From Limnoglobus roseus (GTDB taxonomy: Bacteria; Planctomycetota; Planctomycetia; Gemmatales; Gemmataceae), in contig NZ_CP042425.1 in NCBI RefSeq assembly GCF_008254045.1, forward strand, positions 7,950,163 to 8,014,162: a stretch of DNA of 64,000 nucleotides, given 5' to 3'. Below are positions 1-8,421 of the stretch, piece after piece. The notes beneath the pieces are model-generated. The model saw only the letters and a program-made list of their open reading frames with translations. It had not been told where the DNA came from and searched no databases. Both the position numbers and the translations under genes were made by a program. Positions within the stretch are counted from its first letter, which is position 1. Every line of letters begins with the position of its first letter.

Positions 1-636
1 GCCCGTCGAATCATCAGGGCCGAGTTGGGCCTCGGTGCCGTCCTGTGGGTCGATCGGCGGGCCGGCATCAGTAGCCGGCGGGTCGGCCGGGTCGTCGATC
101 GGATCCGCGGACGGTGCCTTCGGCTTGGCGGCCGGTTGGAGACGGCCCTTGCTATCTACCCGGCGATCGACGTTCGGAATTTCCGAACGTCTCCACAGTT
201 CCAATCGCACATCCGCAACCGTCTTGTCGCTGACCCCGGCCAGTTCGGAGATCCGCTTGTCGCTGTCGTGCGGCATCATGCGCAGCAGCAACTCCACGCA
301 CCGCCTTTTGTCGGCGTTGCTCCTCTTCAGGCCGTGCCCCTGGTTGGACGTCACTGTGTCGATCGCCCAATCCGTCCACGTGCCGGTCCGGACGGCGAAC
401 TTGAGCCCCGTCAGCCCGGCCTTCTTCGCCCCGGCAATGCGGTGGTGGCCTGAGGACAGGCGGTAACGGTCGAAGTTTGGTATCTTCCAGACGGTCGGCG
501 GCTCGACGGAGAATTCTTCCTTCCGGTACTCGTCGGCGAGTTCGTCGACGTGCGACTTGTCCAGACCTTTCGCGCGGGGCTGAAGCTCCTCGTCTATCTC
601 GACGTCATCAAACTTGAGGGTCTTGTACAGCGGCAT
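1..636 (-). CDS. ParB-like nuclease-domain protein (C-terminus beyond window)
   Basis: Open reading frame from ATG at 636 running off the left edge (212 codons visible). The N-terminal ~80 residues resemble a ParB/Srx fold (PRAKGLDKSHVDELADEY, then SSGHHRIAGAKKAG, the typical GxxRxxA-like box). Next comes the segment SNQGHGLKRSNADKRR and a helix-turn-helix (ISELAGVSDKTVADVRLEL, about 135-155), an arrangement common in mobile-element ParB-like regulators. The tail is Pro/Asp-rich and low complexity. A GGGGG stretch lies upstream of the ATG. It is related in plan to the protein at 15202-16143. Probably DNA-binding; partitioning versus transcription control cannot be told. Confidence 0.8.
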   Translation of the reverse strand, partial: MPLYKTLKFDDVEIDEELQPRAKGLDKSHVDELADEYRKEEFSVEPPTVWKIPNFDRYRLSSGHHRIAGAKKAGLTGLKFAVRTGTWTDWAIDTVTSNQGHGLKRSNADKRRCVELLLRMMPHDSDKRISELAGVSDKTVADVRLELWRRSEIPNVDRRVDSKGRLQPAAKPKAPSADPIDDPADPPATDAGPPIDPQDGTEAQLGPDDSTG

Positions 637-747
637 GGTCACGCCCCCTTTTCGGAGGGGTGTGCCCGGACGGCGATGCGGATTACCGCGTCCGCTGGAC
701 TTGACCAGCGGATCAATACTGTTATTCTGTTCACAGTTGGTCTCCTG

Positions 748-785
748 AACGGCCGGTGATCCTTGGCAGGCACCGGCCGTTTTTC
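748..785 (+). terminator. Hairpin followed by T-run
   Basis: An 11-bp perfect stem (AACGGCCGGTG / CACCGGCCGTT) with a 12-nt loop is followed by TTT on the plus strand. It has the form of a rho-independent terminator, but both flanking genes are on the minus strand, so its client is unclear. On the minus strand it would lie between two genes of one possible operon and lack a U-tract. Confidence 0.5.
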
Positions 786-793
786 GTTCGCGT

Positions 794-1000
794 TTAGGAC
801 TTTGTGTGGCGCTGGACCGACTCGGCGGTCGGTTGGATGTGTCGAACCATCGAGGCCACTTCGGCCCATTGGAAGCGAAGGCCGCCGTCGGGAAGTAGGT
901 AGTGTGGGAGCTTGTTCCGCCGCGCCAGCTTCTCGGCGGTCCCGGTCAGCCAGAGGAACCGGCGGTCGACTTCGTCGGCGTTGATGAGATCGGATGCCAT
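794..1000 (-). CDS. Small helix-turn-helix DNA-binding protein
   Basis: A 68-residue protein with NADEVDRRFLWLTGTAEKL then RRNKLPHYLLPDGGLRFQW, the layout of excisionase/MerR-like winged helices in which a short HTH is followed by a beta wing reading a DNA backbone. It lies 158 bp upstream of the ParB-like gene on the same strand, matching the pairing of an excisionase-like gene with a ParB-like gene at 15.2-16.4 kb. Regulatory role inferred. Confidence 0.65.
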   Translation of the reverse strand: MASDLINADEVDRRFLWLTGTAEKLARRNKLPHYLLPDGGLRFQWAEVASMVRHIQPTAESVQRHTKS

Positions 1001-1101
1001 CGGCGTTGCCCCGTGCCCTTAGTCGGACACTGAACTGTACGGGGCCGCCTTGTACTCGCGTTCACTAGATGTGGTAGATGGTCGCCTTTGGTCCCCTTTG
1101 G

Positions 1102-1920
1102 TTAGGTTGTGACAATCCCCTTCCTTTCGGCCCACCCGGGCGGGTCGGCCGCGAACTCTTGGAGCAAGACGAGTGCGGACCGCGGCGGGCGGCCGCCGGA
1201 GATTTCGATTGGGCCGCCGTACTTGGCGTTGTCGCGCTTAATCTTCCGCCACCGCGTGCCGATATCGGTCTGCTGCATCTCGGCCACAGCCCGCCACGCG
1301 GCCACAATCTCGGCGCACCCGTGGACGCGCTGCACGACCGGCGGTGGTTCCGACGGCCGCGTCGCTGTGACGAATTGGCGGGGCGGTTCGGCACCCGCTT
1401 GCGATGACTCTCGCTCCAAGAGTCCCGTCAACTCGGCCAGCCGTTGCCACTGCGGTCGGCGCCGCTTGAGGATCACGGAGAGGCGGATGCGCATCCGCAT
1501 CACGGCCGCCGCCGTCAGTGGCGGCCAAGTGTACCCCGGGCATCGGTGATGAAACCCGGCCCTTCGATCGGACGCCCGCTCCACTTCCCGGATGAACAGG
1601 GCGACGAGGTCGTCCGCCTCTTCGTGGGCGGTCCCGTAGCCGGGGTAGCCGACGGGCAGGGCGCTTACCCGGGTCAACTTCGGAATGGACTTCTCCACGC
1701 GACCGGGGCGATACTCAGACCGCAGTGTGTTGAACGCCTCGGCGATCCACTCCGCGCGATCATTGAGCAACCGCACATAGTCGGGGCGTGTGGACGCATC
1801 AAAGATGCGAGTGGCGAGCACCGCGCACCCCCACGTGCTACGGAAGGCCGCGTGAACGTCGGGGTCGGTCACGGCGTTGAGGATGGGATCCCGCGTGGGG
1901 AAGTGAAAGCCGTTGGACAT
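1102..1920 (-). CDS. Hypothetical protein
   Basis: I place the start at ATG 1920 (MSNGFHFPTRDP), giving 272 residues; the frame stays open to 2205, but the extension is Arg/Thr-rich and looks non-coding. The protein is Arg-rich and basic, with a central segment (EEADDLVALFIREVE) that may be helical and a C-terminus (IGTRWRKIKRDNAKYGG) that looks nucleic-acid binding. No family recognised. It belongs to the minus-strand accessory cluster that includes the ParB-like protein. Confidence 0.55.
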   Translation of the reverse strand: MSNGFHFPTRDPILNAVTDPDVHAAFRSTWGCAVLATRIFDASTRPDYVRLLNDRAEWIAEAFNTLRSEYRPGRVEKSIPKLTRVSALPVGYPGYGTAHEEADDLVALFIREVERASDRRAGFHHRCPGYTWPPLTAAAVMRMRIRLSVILKRRRPQWQRLAELTGLLERESSQAGAEPPRQFVTATRPSEPPPVVQRVHGCAEIVAAWRAVAEMQQTDIGTRWRKIKRDNAKYGGPIEISGGRPPRSALVLLQEFAADPPGWAERKGIVTT

Positions 1921-2122
1921 TGTGCACCTCGGAGATCGGTCGACCCGCCGGGTCGCACGAGGTGCTGCGCGGTGGCCGGCGGGTCGCGTTGAAGTGGCAA
2001 CGGTTTCGAACCCGTGGCCACGCCCGAAGGTGTGAATTGTCACCCTTGCCCGCACGCCGTTCGATGTCGGTAGGGGATGTGTCCGAACGGCGGAAACAGT
2101 CGATCGTTCCTGCCCGGCGTAC

Positions 2123-2806
2123 TCATGAACGCCGGGGGAAAATCTGCTCCCAAGCGTAGAGGTCAACAGAGTTGAGGTCGAACCCCCAATTCTCCATCCT
2201 GTCATCGGCGTCGATTTCGAAGGGATTGTCCGACTCGCCCTCGTCCCTGATGCGATTCCACTCGTCGTTCAGTTGATCCTCAATGCCGATCGCAGATTGC
2301 TCGACGTGGGCCAGCTCATGCGCGATCAGATCGGCGACCACGTTTTCGGGCATGTGGTCGACCGCTCCGGCCCGGAAGCGGAGAGTAAAGCCATGCCCGG
2401 ACGCCATCGCCACAACCGGCGAGCGGCCGTCCCGAAGGTGGTCTTCTGGGGCTTCAGAGTGGCCCACGGGGCGAACCGTCGGCGGACAGATCATGTCCAT
2501 CGGGTGGCTACCCTCCCGCCACCCCCAGATCAGTTCGATTCTCGAGGTCGCCCACGGAATCCCGTACCCTTCCAATTGGTAGCACTCGCTCAGGATCGGC
2601 CGCAACCAAGAGTCGTGCGTCCGCCAGTGCTTGCGCATCAACCGCCTGGACTTCAGCGGGATGCGCCGCCACGTGTCGCGGAAGATCGTGACGAACCGGG
2701 CCTCGTCGCCGTGGCCGCGGTGCGTCAGGAAGAGTCTCGACGATCGCACGATGGGGATCAGTTTCGAGCGGATAGACGTCTTGATCGCGCCGTCATTCTG
2801 CGACAT
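2123..2806 (-). CDS. Putative zinc metallopeptidase-like protein (HELAH motif)
   Basis: 227 residues from ATG 2806, which has a good AGGAG ribosome binding site 6 nt upstream; the longer ATG at 2851 lacks one. A central VVADLIAHELAHVEQ gives the HExxH zinc motif, and EIDADDRMENWGFD downstream could provide the third ligand, as in SprT-like or ImmA/IrrE-like small metalloproteases. There is no signal peptide, so it is probably cytoplasmic. Substrate unknown. In phage and plasmid regions such proteases sometimes cleave repressors; no direct evidence here. Confidence 0.65.
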   Translation of the reverse strand: MSQNDGAIKTSIRSKLIPIVRSSRLFLTHRGHGDEARFVTIFRDTWRRIPLKSRRLMRKHWRTHDSWLRPILSECYQLEGYGIPWATSRIELIWGWREGSHPMDMICPPTVRPVGHSEAPEDHLRDGRSPVVAMASGHGFTLRFRAGAVDHMPENVVADLIAHELAHVEQSAIGIEDQLNDEWNRIRDEGESDNPFEIDADDRMENWGFDLNSVDLYAWEQIFPRRS

Positions 2807-3269
2807 GCGTGCTCCTGGTTGAAGTGTGGGTGGCCCGCGGGTTCGGTTCAACCAGGAACAACCGAACCCGCGAGGCCGACGCGGTAGCTAGCCGCTGCCC
2901 ACTAAACACACCAGTGTACGCATGACCAATGTCGCAAGAGGAGTTTCGTAGTTGCACAAATCCGTGAGTCGGCACCAAATTGGCCGCACGATATCGCCGA
3001 CGGCATTCGGTTCTGCAGGCGACGCAGAGACAGTGGTGTGTGGGGAATGGAACGAGATGCCCTCAGTTCCGGCGTCGTGAGGAACGAAATCGCCACGGGG
3101 CGGCGCAACCCAACACCGGTTTGAGAGGTGTTACTAAGCACCCCTGAGGGCGTGCCGTCGCGCATCGGCACGCCCTCACCGGAAGTGCGGCGCATCATCC
3201 CGCGGGGGCGGAAGAGAGTTCAGGGCTGGGGGCAGGTCGGAAATGTGGACTGTGTCGACGTGGGGCGAG
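2807..3269. other. Intergenic stretch with a perfect hairpin
   Basis: No convincing gene. A 12-bp perfect inverted repeat (GAGGGCGTGCCG at 3146-3157, CGGCACGCCCTC at 3166-3177) with an 8-nt loop occurs near the end of the small gene at 3270-3515. It could be a terminator stem without a U-tract. Confidence 0.5.
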
Positions 3270-3515
3270 TTAGAAACTTCCGCTTCGACGCATAAAGACC
3301 ATGGACGCCGGAGGACGCCGACGGGGCCGGCGGTAGTTCCGCATGTCACTCGGCAGGGCGTCGACAAACTCGCCCCAATCGTCCCCGCTCCGCAGGCCGC
3401 GGGCGTACCCCTCGTCCCAGAGGAAGGCGGCGAACTCCTCGACGTCGGCCTCCGCCGTGTTGGGCATGTGCTCGCGGACGACCGCGTGCAAGTCGGCGAT
3501 GCAAGAAATGTCCAT
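3270..3515 (-). CDS. Small hypothetical protein
   Basis: 81 residues, acidic N-terminal half (MPNTAEADVEEFAAFLWDEG) and a basic Arg/Pro C-terminus. An AGAGGGG ribosome binding site lies just upstream of ATG 3515. The sequence is helical in the first 60 residues. No family recognised. Coding is supported mainly by the ribosome binding site and the amphipathic composition. Confidence 0.45.
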   Translation of the reverse strand: MDISCIADLHAVVREHMPNTAEADVEEFAAFLWDEGYARGLRSGDDWGEFVDALPSDMRNYRRPRRRPPASMVFMRRSGSF

Positions 3516-3643
3516 ACCCCTCTCCCGACAAGGCCGGAGATCAAGATATGCGGCCCGTGGTCCCCGACCGTGATACCGCCCCGACCATTTCGTTCCGGCG
3601 TTAGCGAACGACTCGGCCCGAACGACTTGCGCCCCACCGACGC

Positions 3644-3855
3644 CCGCCCGATCCGCTATCCTAACTCCGCCGCCCGCTCGCGGTCCCGACGACGGGGCTC
3701 GGCCAACCTACACCCGGCCGCAGTCGTGGTACGCGGCGAGCGCCTGCCCAGCAATGTCTCGGGCTATCCGCCGCAGTCCGCGCCCGGCAACCAATCTGAC
3801 CCGGGCGAGCGGGCCGCGACTTGGGGGCCGGCCTGCGGGAGGGGCCAACCTTCAC
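3644..3855 (+). repeat. Dispersed intergenic repeat, copy 1
   Basis: About 210 bp that aligns with 5464-5673 in blocks: CGGTCCC(G)GACGGGG, GGCCGCAGTCGTGGTACGCG, CCGCCGCAG, CAATCTG, and GCGAGCGGGCCGCGACTTGG. Shorter or more diverged copies occur at 10585-10690 and 39347-39500. The block begins with a promoter-like GCTATCCT. It fills the gap between the genes at 3515 and 3982. No open frame is conserved between copies, so this is a non-coding element. Confidence 0.75.
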
Positions 3856-3981
3856 TCCTTGAAGTTAACGGGACCGAGCCGCAGCGGGCCAATACTCTGT
3901 TCGTTACGGCGAACCGGTGTCAGGCGTAGGTGGTGAAGGGCTGCCGGGTGAGCTTATGGTCGCTAGCTGGCGGAGAATCGC

Positions 3982-4530
3982 GTGGAGAAACTCGCACACA
4001 ACCAGTGGTTCCGATCACGAGAGGCGATGGACGCGACCATGCGTGTGAGGTACAGCGGGGGCGGGCTTCGGGACCGCGCCCTGCGTCGCCCCCTGCCCGC
4101 CGGTGAGGCGTTCCGAGTTCATATCCCGTCGTCCCCTGACGCCCGCACGGTAGAAGTCATCCTCGAGAGGCGGGCGGAATTGCGGCAGGAACTGGCCGAG
4201 TCGGACGACGAATTGGGCGGGCTGGTCGCCGGTTACAGTGTCGAGGTCGCTACCGACGACATTCGAACGAAATGCTCTCCCTTGCCCGATCGCCACTGCC
4301 GATCCGTGTCTTTCGACTTTTTCGGCCACGACCCGTCGGACGACGACGTCCGGCAGGGCTTGTCCGCCGTGGGCGTCGTCTTGGACCACATCGGCGACTG
4401 CGGCGGGTTCGGATCGACCGTGCGGCTCTTGTACTTTTGGTTCGATGGCGAAATCGACCCGGTGGCGGTGTCCGACAGGATTCGCGCACTCTACGGCCCG
4501 GTGCGGACGAAGTTCGAGCAAAGGTGGTAG
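3982..4530 (+). CDS. Hypothetical protein
   Basis: 182 residues from a GTG start with GGAG 8 nt upstream. No signal peptide or membrane segment. The second half (VSFDFFGHDPSDDDVRQGL ... GSTVRLLYFWFDGEIDP) alternates beta and helix like an immunity- or effector-associated small domain, but I recognise no family. A minus-strand frame (4015-4743) overlaps it antisense; codon composition favours the plus strand here. Confidence 0.55.
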   Translation: MEKLAHNQWFRSREAMDATMRVRYSGGGLRDRALRRPLPAGEAFRVHIPSSPDARTVEVILERRAELRQELAESDDELGGLVAGYSVEVATDDIRTKCSPLPDRHCRSVSFDFFGHDPSDDDVRQGLSAVGVVLDHIGDCGGFGSTVRLLYFWFDGEIDPVAVSDRIRALYGPVRTKFEQRW

Positions 4531-4563
4531 AGTCGCTGTTGTCTGGCGGTGTAGCGTGCAAGG

Positions 4564-4743
4564 CAGGTCGTGCCGGTCGGTCACCAGGCGGCCGTCTTCG
4601 GTAACGATCTCGCGGCGGACGACGCCGTGGATGACCGATCCGTCCTCGTCGTGGGAGATGACCTCGTGGGCGTAGATGATGAGGAGGTGTTCGTTGCCCG
4701 CCGGGTCACGGGCGATGACCGACCCTAACCGCCGTCGTGTCAT
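4564..4743 (-). pseudogene. Truncated small Gemmata-type protein
   Basis: From ATG 4743, preceded by GAGGGC, the first ~60 residues (RLGSVIARDPAGNEHLLIIY, then REIVTEDGRLV) look like a small ~80-residue planctomycete protein that normally continues past EDGRLV. Here the familiar sequence stops and the frame runs antisense through the neighbouring gene to 4015. I read it as a 3'-truncated copy; the end given is approximate. The family assignment is from memory. Confidence 0.45.
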
Positions 4744-4766
4744 GGGAGTGCCCTCACGGAAACCGA

Positions 4767-4994
4767 CTACTTGACCGCCTCGTCCAACTGCTTCGCCGCT
4801 CGATTCTGATCCTCGGTACGCTTGATCACGTCGGCAATCTCTTGGTCCTTGATCCGCTCTTCGTCTAATCGCCTTTTGACGTCCTCCTTGCCCCGTGCTT
4901 CCAATTCTGCCTTCGTCCGCCCGGGGGGCGGTGGAGAGTTGCTCCGGGAGCAACCGGCCAGTGAGAGAGCAGCAAACAGGAAGAGAACGCGCAC
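4767..4994 (-). CDS. Small lipoprotein
   Basis: 75 residues from GTG 4994, which has GAGGGC upstream. An upstream in-frame TTG at 5021 would place charged residues before the signal. The signal peptide ends in the lipobox LAGC (Cys15), followed by a Ser/Pro linker and a highly charged helix (residues ~28-75, LEARGKEDVKRRLDEERIKD). Predicted to be lipid-anchored and facing the periplasm. Function unknown. Confidence 0.65.
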   Translation of the reverse strand: MRVLFLFAALSLAGCSRSNSPPPPGRTKAELEARGKEDVKRRLDEERIKDQEIADVIKRTEDQNRAAKQLDEAVK

Positions 4995-5040
4995 GGGGTG
5001 CCCTCGGAGGGGGAGCCGCAAGACTCAGACTAATCCTTCT

Positions 5041-5349
5041 TCACCCGCTCGCCTTTCCGATGCCGACGGTCCACTCGCCGAGCGTCAGCGTGCGTCTCCT
5101 CGCGTTGTACACGCCGTCGGCGAAACTGTACGCGACCCGCCGCCCGTCCCTTGAGTTGGTCAACACTCCGGCGGCACGAAGGCGGCCGAGGTGGTGCGAG
5201 ACGTTGACGTAGGCCGCTCCGATCCGCCGCGAGAGTACGCCGACGGTACACGGGCCGCTCTGGGCGATCTCGTGGACGAGTTGGATGCGGGCGGCCGCCA
5301 GGGCCGTGAGGTGCTCGGCCAACGTGCGGGCGGCTTGGTAGTCGGTCAT
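5041..5349 (-). CDS. ArsR-family winged-helix transcriptional regulator
   Basis: 102 residues forming one winged helix: helix AARIQLVHEIAQSGPCTVG, recognition region IGAAYVNVSHHLGRLRAAG, and wing VLTNSRDGRRVAYSFADG. This matches the ArsR/SmtB DNA-binding fold. The usual metal-binding CxC of ArsR sensors is absent, so the signal is unknown. It lies alone between a lipoprotein gene and repeat copy 2. Confidence 0.8.
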   Translation of the reverse strand: MTDYQAARTLAEHLTALAAARIQLVHEIAQSGPCTVGVLSRRIGAAYVNVSHHLGRLRAAGVLTNSRDGRRVAYSFADGVYNARRRTLTLGEWTVGIGKASG

Positions 5350-5463
5350 GGGCTTTCAGTGGCGGGCCGGGCGATCGGTTGGCCATCCCGGGACCTTACC
5401 CGCGCACGAGGCCGAGCACAACCCGGACGTGCGGGCCACCGGCGGCGGCGATTCTTTGCCCTT

Positions 5464-5673
5464 CGCCCGCCAGATCAGGTATGCTTCACCGGCCGCCTCA
5501 CCGCGGTCCCGGCGACGGGGTTCGGCCGAGCGACTCGGCCGCAGTCGTGGTACGCGGCGAGTGCCAAGCGGGTGACGTGCCCGTGAACCGCCGCAGCACG
5601 CTCCCCGCTCCAATCTGCCGGGGCGAGCGGGCCGCGACTTGGGGGCCGGCCTGCGCCAGTGGCCAACCCTCGC
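5464..5673 (+). repeat. Dispersed intergenic repeat, copy 2
   Basis: Best preserved copy of the repeat family. It carries GGCCGCAGTCGTGGTACGCG then GCGAGTGCC, CCGCCGCAGCACGC, TCCAATCTGCCGGGGCG and AGCGGGCCGCGACTTGG. It fills the gap between the ArsR gene and the 3' end of the secreted-protein gene that stops at 5674. Confidence 0.75.
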
Positions 5674-6327
5674 TCACTTCTCCTTCTTCGATTCGTCCGT
5701 CTTCTCGCCCGTGCCGGGGGTGAACGACTTGAGGACGGTCGTCCCCTCAATGCTAGCCGCCTTGAAGGTCGTCTTCACCACGCCGACACCGGGGGCGTAC
5801 CACGCCGACGAACTGAGTGGTGGGTTACTCGATCGAGTCAACACGACCGGGATGGCTTTGAACTTCCCGGCCGGCACCTCCACTTCCTCTTCTTGGCCGA
5901 CGGTGTACGCCCACACGGGGGCTTTCGGCCCGACCAGGCGTTTTTTGGTCGGGTCCGGCTCACCATCCCACGAGTCCCCGACCTTCGCCGGCAGTTTCAA
6001 CCTCGGCTGGGCGACCGGCGGTTCTCCGTCCTTCTCGCGGATGAACGACAGGCCCTTGTCCGAGACGGCGTACACGACGACCGTGGCCGAGGGCTTACCC
6101 GCGGTTTTCTTCTCGACCGTCACCCGGTACACGCCGTCCGTCGCCTCCACCTTCGTCACCTCCTCGGTGGTCTCTGTCGTCCCGCTGAACCCCTTCGCCT
6201 CGTAGACCCGCTTATCCCCGACCGTCGTCGGGAAGTACAGAGACGCCTTCTTTGAGGACTCCTTCGGTGGCGGGGCTGCCACGACGATCGGGGCAACGAC
6301 GAGTAGGGCCACGACTACGCGGAGCAT
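5674..6327 (-). CDS. Secreted hypothetical protein, paralog of 12614-13225
   Basis: 217 residues with a signal peptide (about 18 residues ending VVAA). The mature part has PTTVGDKRVYE near the start, PAKVGDSWDGEP in the middle, and VPAGKFKAIPV then AWYAPGVGVVK near the end. These match the same blocks in the protein at 12614-13225, defining a beta-rich secreted family of unknown role. A Lys/Glu-rich tail ends it. The start sits directly behind a 42-nt leader shared with another gene. Confidence 0.75.
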   Translation of the reverse strand: MLRVVVALLVVAPIVVAAPPPKESSKKASLYFPTTVGDKRVYEAKGFSGTTETTEEVTKVEATDGVYRVTVEKKTAGKPSATVVVYAVSDKGLSFIREKDGEPPVAQPRLKLPAKVGDSWDGEPDPTKKRLVGPKAPVWAYTVGQEEEVEVPAGKFKAIPVVLTRSSNPPLSSSAWYAPGVGVVKTTFKAASIEGTTVLKSFTPGTGEKTDESKKEK

Positions 6328-6330
6328 GGA

Positions 6331-6372
6331 TTGGCCTCAATCCGGATGAGGGCGGTGAGAAATGAGCGTACC
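6331..6372 (-). promoter_or_regulatory. Leader identical to 11251-11292
   Basis: A 42-nt segment, identical at 11251-11292, lies immediately upstream of the ATG at 6327. On the minus strand it ends GATTGAGGCC and supplies the GAGG ribosome binding site. Similarity continues, weaker, for about 35 nt further upstream. The two downstream genes encode unrelated secreted proteins, so the leader is a mobile or duplicated 5' region. Confidence 0.7.
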
Positions 6373-6524
6373 CGCCGGACAGGCCTGGGGCAAGGAAGAT
6401 GTGCGAGGCGGCTCGCGACTGGCCGAGCAACCGGTCAGGGTGCGGCAGAGCTTGTGAAGTCCAATGGTTTGGTGTGCTTTTGCTCCAGCACCGCGACGCC
6501 GACACAACCAAGCCTACCTCGCCG

Positions 6525-7085
6525 TCAATCCCACGGATCGACGATCAACCCGGCCGCCAAAAGCTTGGGGAGGGCCACCGGAACGCCGACTGCCAAGACC
6601 GGTGCCCATCCCCACCGTAGAAACAACCGCTCGACTAGACTCCACTGGCCCCACCGGGCCACCGCCAGTGCCGTGCCCGGGACGATGTACCCGAGGTAAA
6701 CCCACTTGGCCGCGGCCCACCGCAGCCCGCCGTCGAGCGTCGTGTAGAACGTCCCCAACCCTATGAGGTGAGCGAACACGACGGTGTACCACCAAAAAAC
6801 CACTGCCGGGTTCGGGGGAACTCTCTTCCCGGTCGGCCATCGCTGGAGTTGTTCCCGCCACAGTTCGCCCGCGAACCGCAGGCCCACTTCCAGGACGGCC
6901 ACCGCGACGATCATGCCCATCGCCGAACCAGCGAGTGACACCGTCCACGGCCAATCGAGCCGGAGATGGGTGTCGTACATCCAGTGTGGCAGTGCGATTG
7001 GGCCAAGCACGCAGAGTAGCACGAGCGCGTACCTGAAAGCTGTCCAACCCGTGCGATCCGGCGACACGCAGTCCCGAGATGACAT
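6525..7085 (-). CDS. Integral membrane protein, hypothetical
   Basis: 186 residues with about five hydrophobic stretches, for example YALVLLCVLGPIALPHWMY (20-40), SLAGSAMGMIVAVAVLEVGL (50-70), PAVVFWWYTVVFAHLIGLG (90-112), WVYLGYIVPGTALAVA, and a C-terminal WAPVLAVGVPVALPKLLAAG. No catalytic motifs and no family recognised. Confidence 0.6.
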   Translation of the reverse strand: MSSRDCVSPDRTGWTAFRYALVLLCVLGPIALPHWMYDTHLRLDWPWTVSLAGSAMGMIVAVAVLEVGLRFAGELWREQLQRWPTGKRVPPNPAVVFWWYTVVFAHLIGLGTFYTTLDGGLRWAAAKWVYLGYIVPGTALAVARWGQWSLVERLFLRWGWAPVLAVGVPVALPKLLAAGLIVDPWD

Positions 7086-7339
7086 TGCTCACATACACGC
7101 CCCTTCGCTGCAGAACAACGTTAGTTCGCGCCGTCGCAAGACAATACGGTCCGTTGATTGAACTTCGCCGAGTGGCGCACGGCAAGTTCTTGGGTGGGCG
7201 GGGTGACGCCGGCGTCGGCCGCACGGGCCGGGGCCATCGGCGTGCTGCTGATCGAGCAACGGGTCAGGACGGACTTTTCGCGATCGTTCGGTGTGTCATC
7301 ATGCGTCCCACGGGCGACGATTTCCCTGGGACGTTCCGC

Positions 7340-7559
7340 CTATTTCTTGAGGCGGGCCAAGCTCGCCTTCGCGGCTTTGGTCGGGAATGCGTCGGGGTGC
7401 CCGTCGGCGATCCGTTCGAGGGCCTTGACGGCCTCGGCGGTGCCGACTTCCTCCAGGATCGCCGTGCCACGAGCCGCCCGGGTCCACGACCGCTTCTGGT
7501 CCGACAAGACGCTGCCGATCCGATCGACCCGGTGCTCCGCCCACAGGGACCCGCCCCCC
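7340..7559 (-). pseudogene. 3' part of a gene split by the ISAs1 transposon
   Basis: Encodes the C-terminus of the interrupted gene whose 5' part is at 9561-10061. It reads GGGSLWAEHRVDRIGSVLSD then RGTAILEEVGTAEAVKALER, ending KAAKASLARLKK. This resembles the C-terminal HEAT-like repeat (LExxGTxEAxxxLExxAxG) of large planctomycete WD40 proteins. Removing 7560-9570 joins it in frame to the upstream part. It has no start of its own. Confidence 0.8.
7550..7559 (+). repeat. Target-site duplication, left copy
   Basis: The 10-bp CCCGCCCCCC directly abuts the left end of the transposon and is repeated exactly at 9561-9570. Confidence 0.85.
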
Positions 7560-7610
7560 CAGGGCAAACGCACCTAAATCGCCTGAAAAGGTAGTGCTTC
7601 GTCCCTCCAC

Positions 7611-8249
7611 TCAGGTCTTGTTCAGCACCAGGTCGACGACCCAGCAGCCCAGAGCGTGTCCGCCGTCACCGCGGCAATGGTTCAACACTTCGGGGTCATC
7701 GCAGCCGGCCTCCTCCAGGGCATCTGCCAGCACCGGCAGGCGGTCGAACGCCCTGTCGGCGTAGATGCCATTGGCCAGGGCGACGACGGTGGACGTGAGC
7801 CAGGACGGGGGGATCACGGCGTGCCGGCGGTACGGAATCCCGAAGATGCAGTTCAGGACCTCGACCTGACCCTTCCGTCCGATGCTGCCCGCCGTCCACC
7901 GCATTGCCATCATCGCCCCGTAATCCGCTTGTGCCCACAACGCCAAGCTCACGGCGGCGGCCCCGGAGGCGTCGTTCGCTGCGTCCTGTCCATCCGGCCA
8001 GCCACGCTCCGTGACGGCGGCCGCCGCCCCCTCAATCTCCATCGCCTCGGCCGACGAGATCAGCTTGTCGGCGTACCGCTCGGCGGCCTCCACTGCCGCT
8101 CGGCTCCGCTCGTCCGCCAGGAGCGGCCACACCCGCCGGCAGAAGGCAGCGGCGGCGAGCCGCCACTTACGGCCGCTAACGCCATTCCTCGGCAGCGCCT
8201 GGAGGACGGCCTCCGGATCGAGGGTGGCCAGCCATTCTTCTTTGGTCAT
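7611..8249 (-). CDS. Passenger gene in the transposon: Gemmata-type hypothetical protein
   Basis: 212 residues from ATG 8249. The N-terminus MTKEEWLATLDPEAVLQAL and the C-terminus LADALEEAGC, then NHCRGDGGHALGCWVVD, match the protein at 40585-41277 (MTEAEWLAETEP; LADALQNAGC; AHCRGDGPHVRGCWVID). The middle is Ala-rich and helical. The conserved Cys/His residues (AGC, HCRGDG, GCWV) suggest a metal site or structural core. Function unknown. It lies wholly between the transposon ends and is transcribed opposite to the transposase. Confidence 0.8.
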   Translation of the reverse strand: MTKEEWLATLDPEAVLQALPRNGVSGRKWRLAAAAFCRRVWPLLADERSRAAVEAAERYADKLISSAEAMEIEGAAAAVTERGWPDGQDAANDASGAAAVSLALWAQADYGAMMAMRWTAGSIGRKGQVEVLNCIFGIPYRRHAVIPPSWLTSTVVALANGIYADRAFDRLPVLADALEEAGCDDPEVLNHCRGDGGHALGCWVVDLVLNKT

Positions 8250-8421
8250 CGTGCGGCGTCCGATTCACCGGCCCCAGCCGAGGGCGAGAGAGTCAACTTC
8301 AGTGTGGCCGCCAGCAACCTCCGGGGCAAGCCAGGGCATGGGCCTGGTAGTCACCCTCACCGGGGATGTGGGCGGCGTGGTCGTCAGGAGGTACACCCAG
8401 AGGCAGCTACGGAGGGCTGCC

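Noticed and set aside
2902..3198. 98-codon minus-strand frame
   Set aside because: Low-complexity Ser/Arg/Thr composition, no ribosome binding site, and it includes the perfect hairpin at 3146-3177.
3644..3855. Integron attC site interpretation of the dispersed repeat
   Set aside because: No GTTRRRY/RYYYAAC core pair at the ends and no integron integrase in the window.
8011..8421. N-terminal extension of the ISAs1 transposase
   Set aside because: Antisense to the passenger gene, no family similarity; ATG 8422 has GGAGGG upstream and starts exactly at the family's N-terminus.
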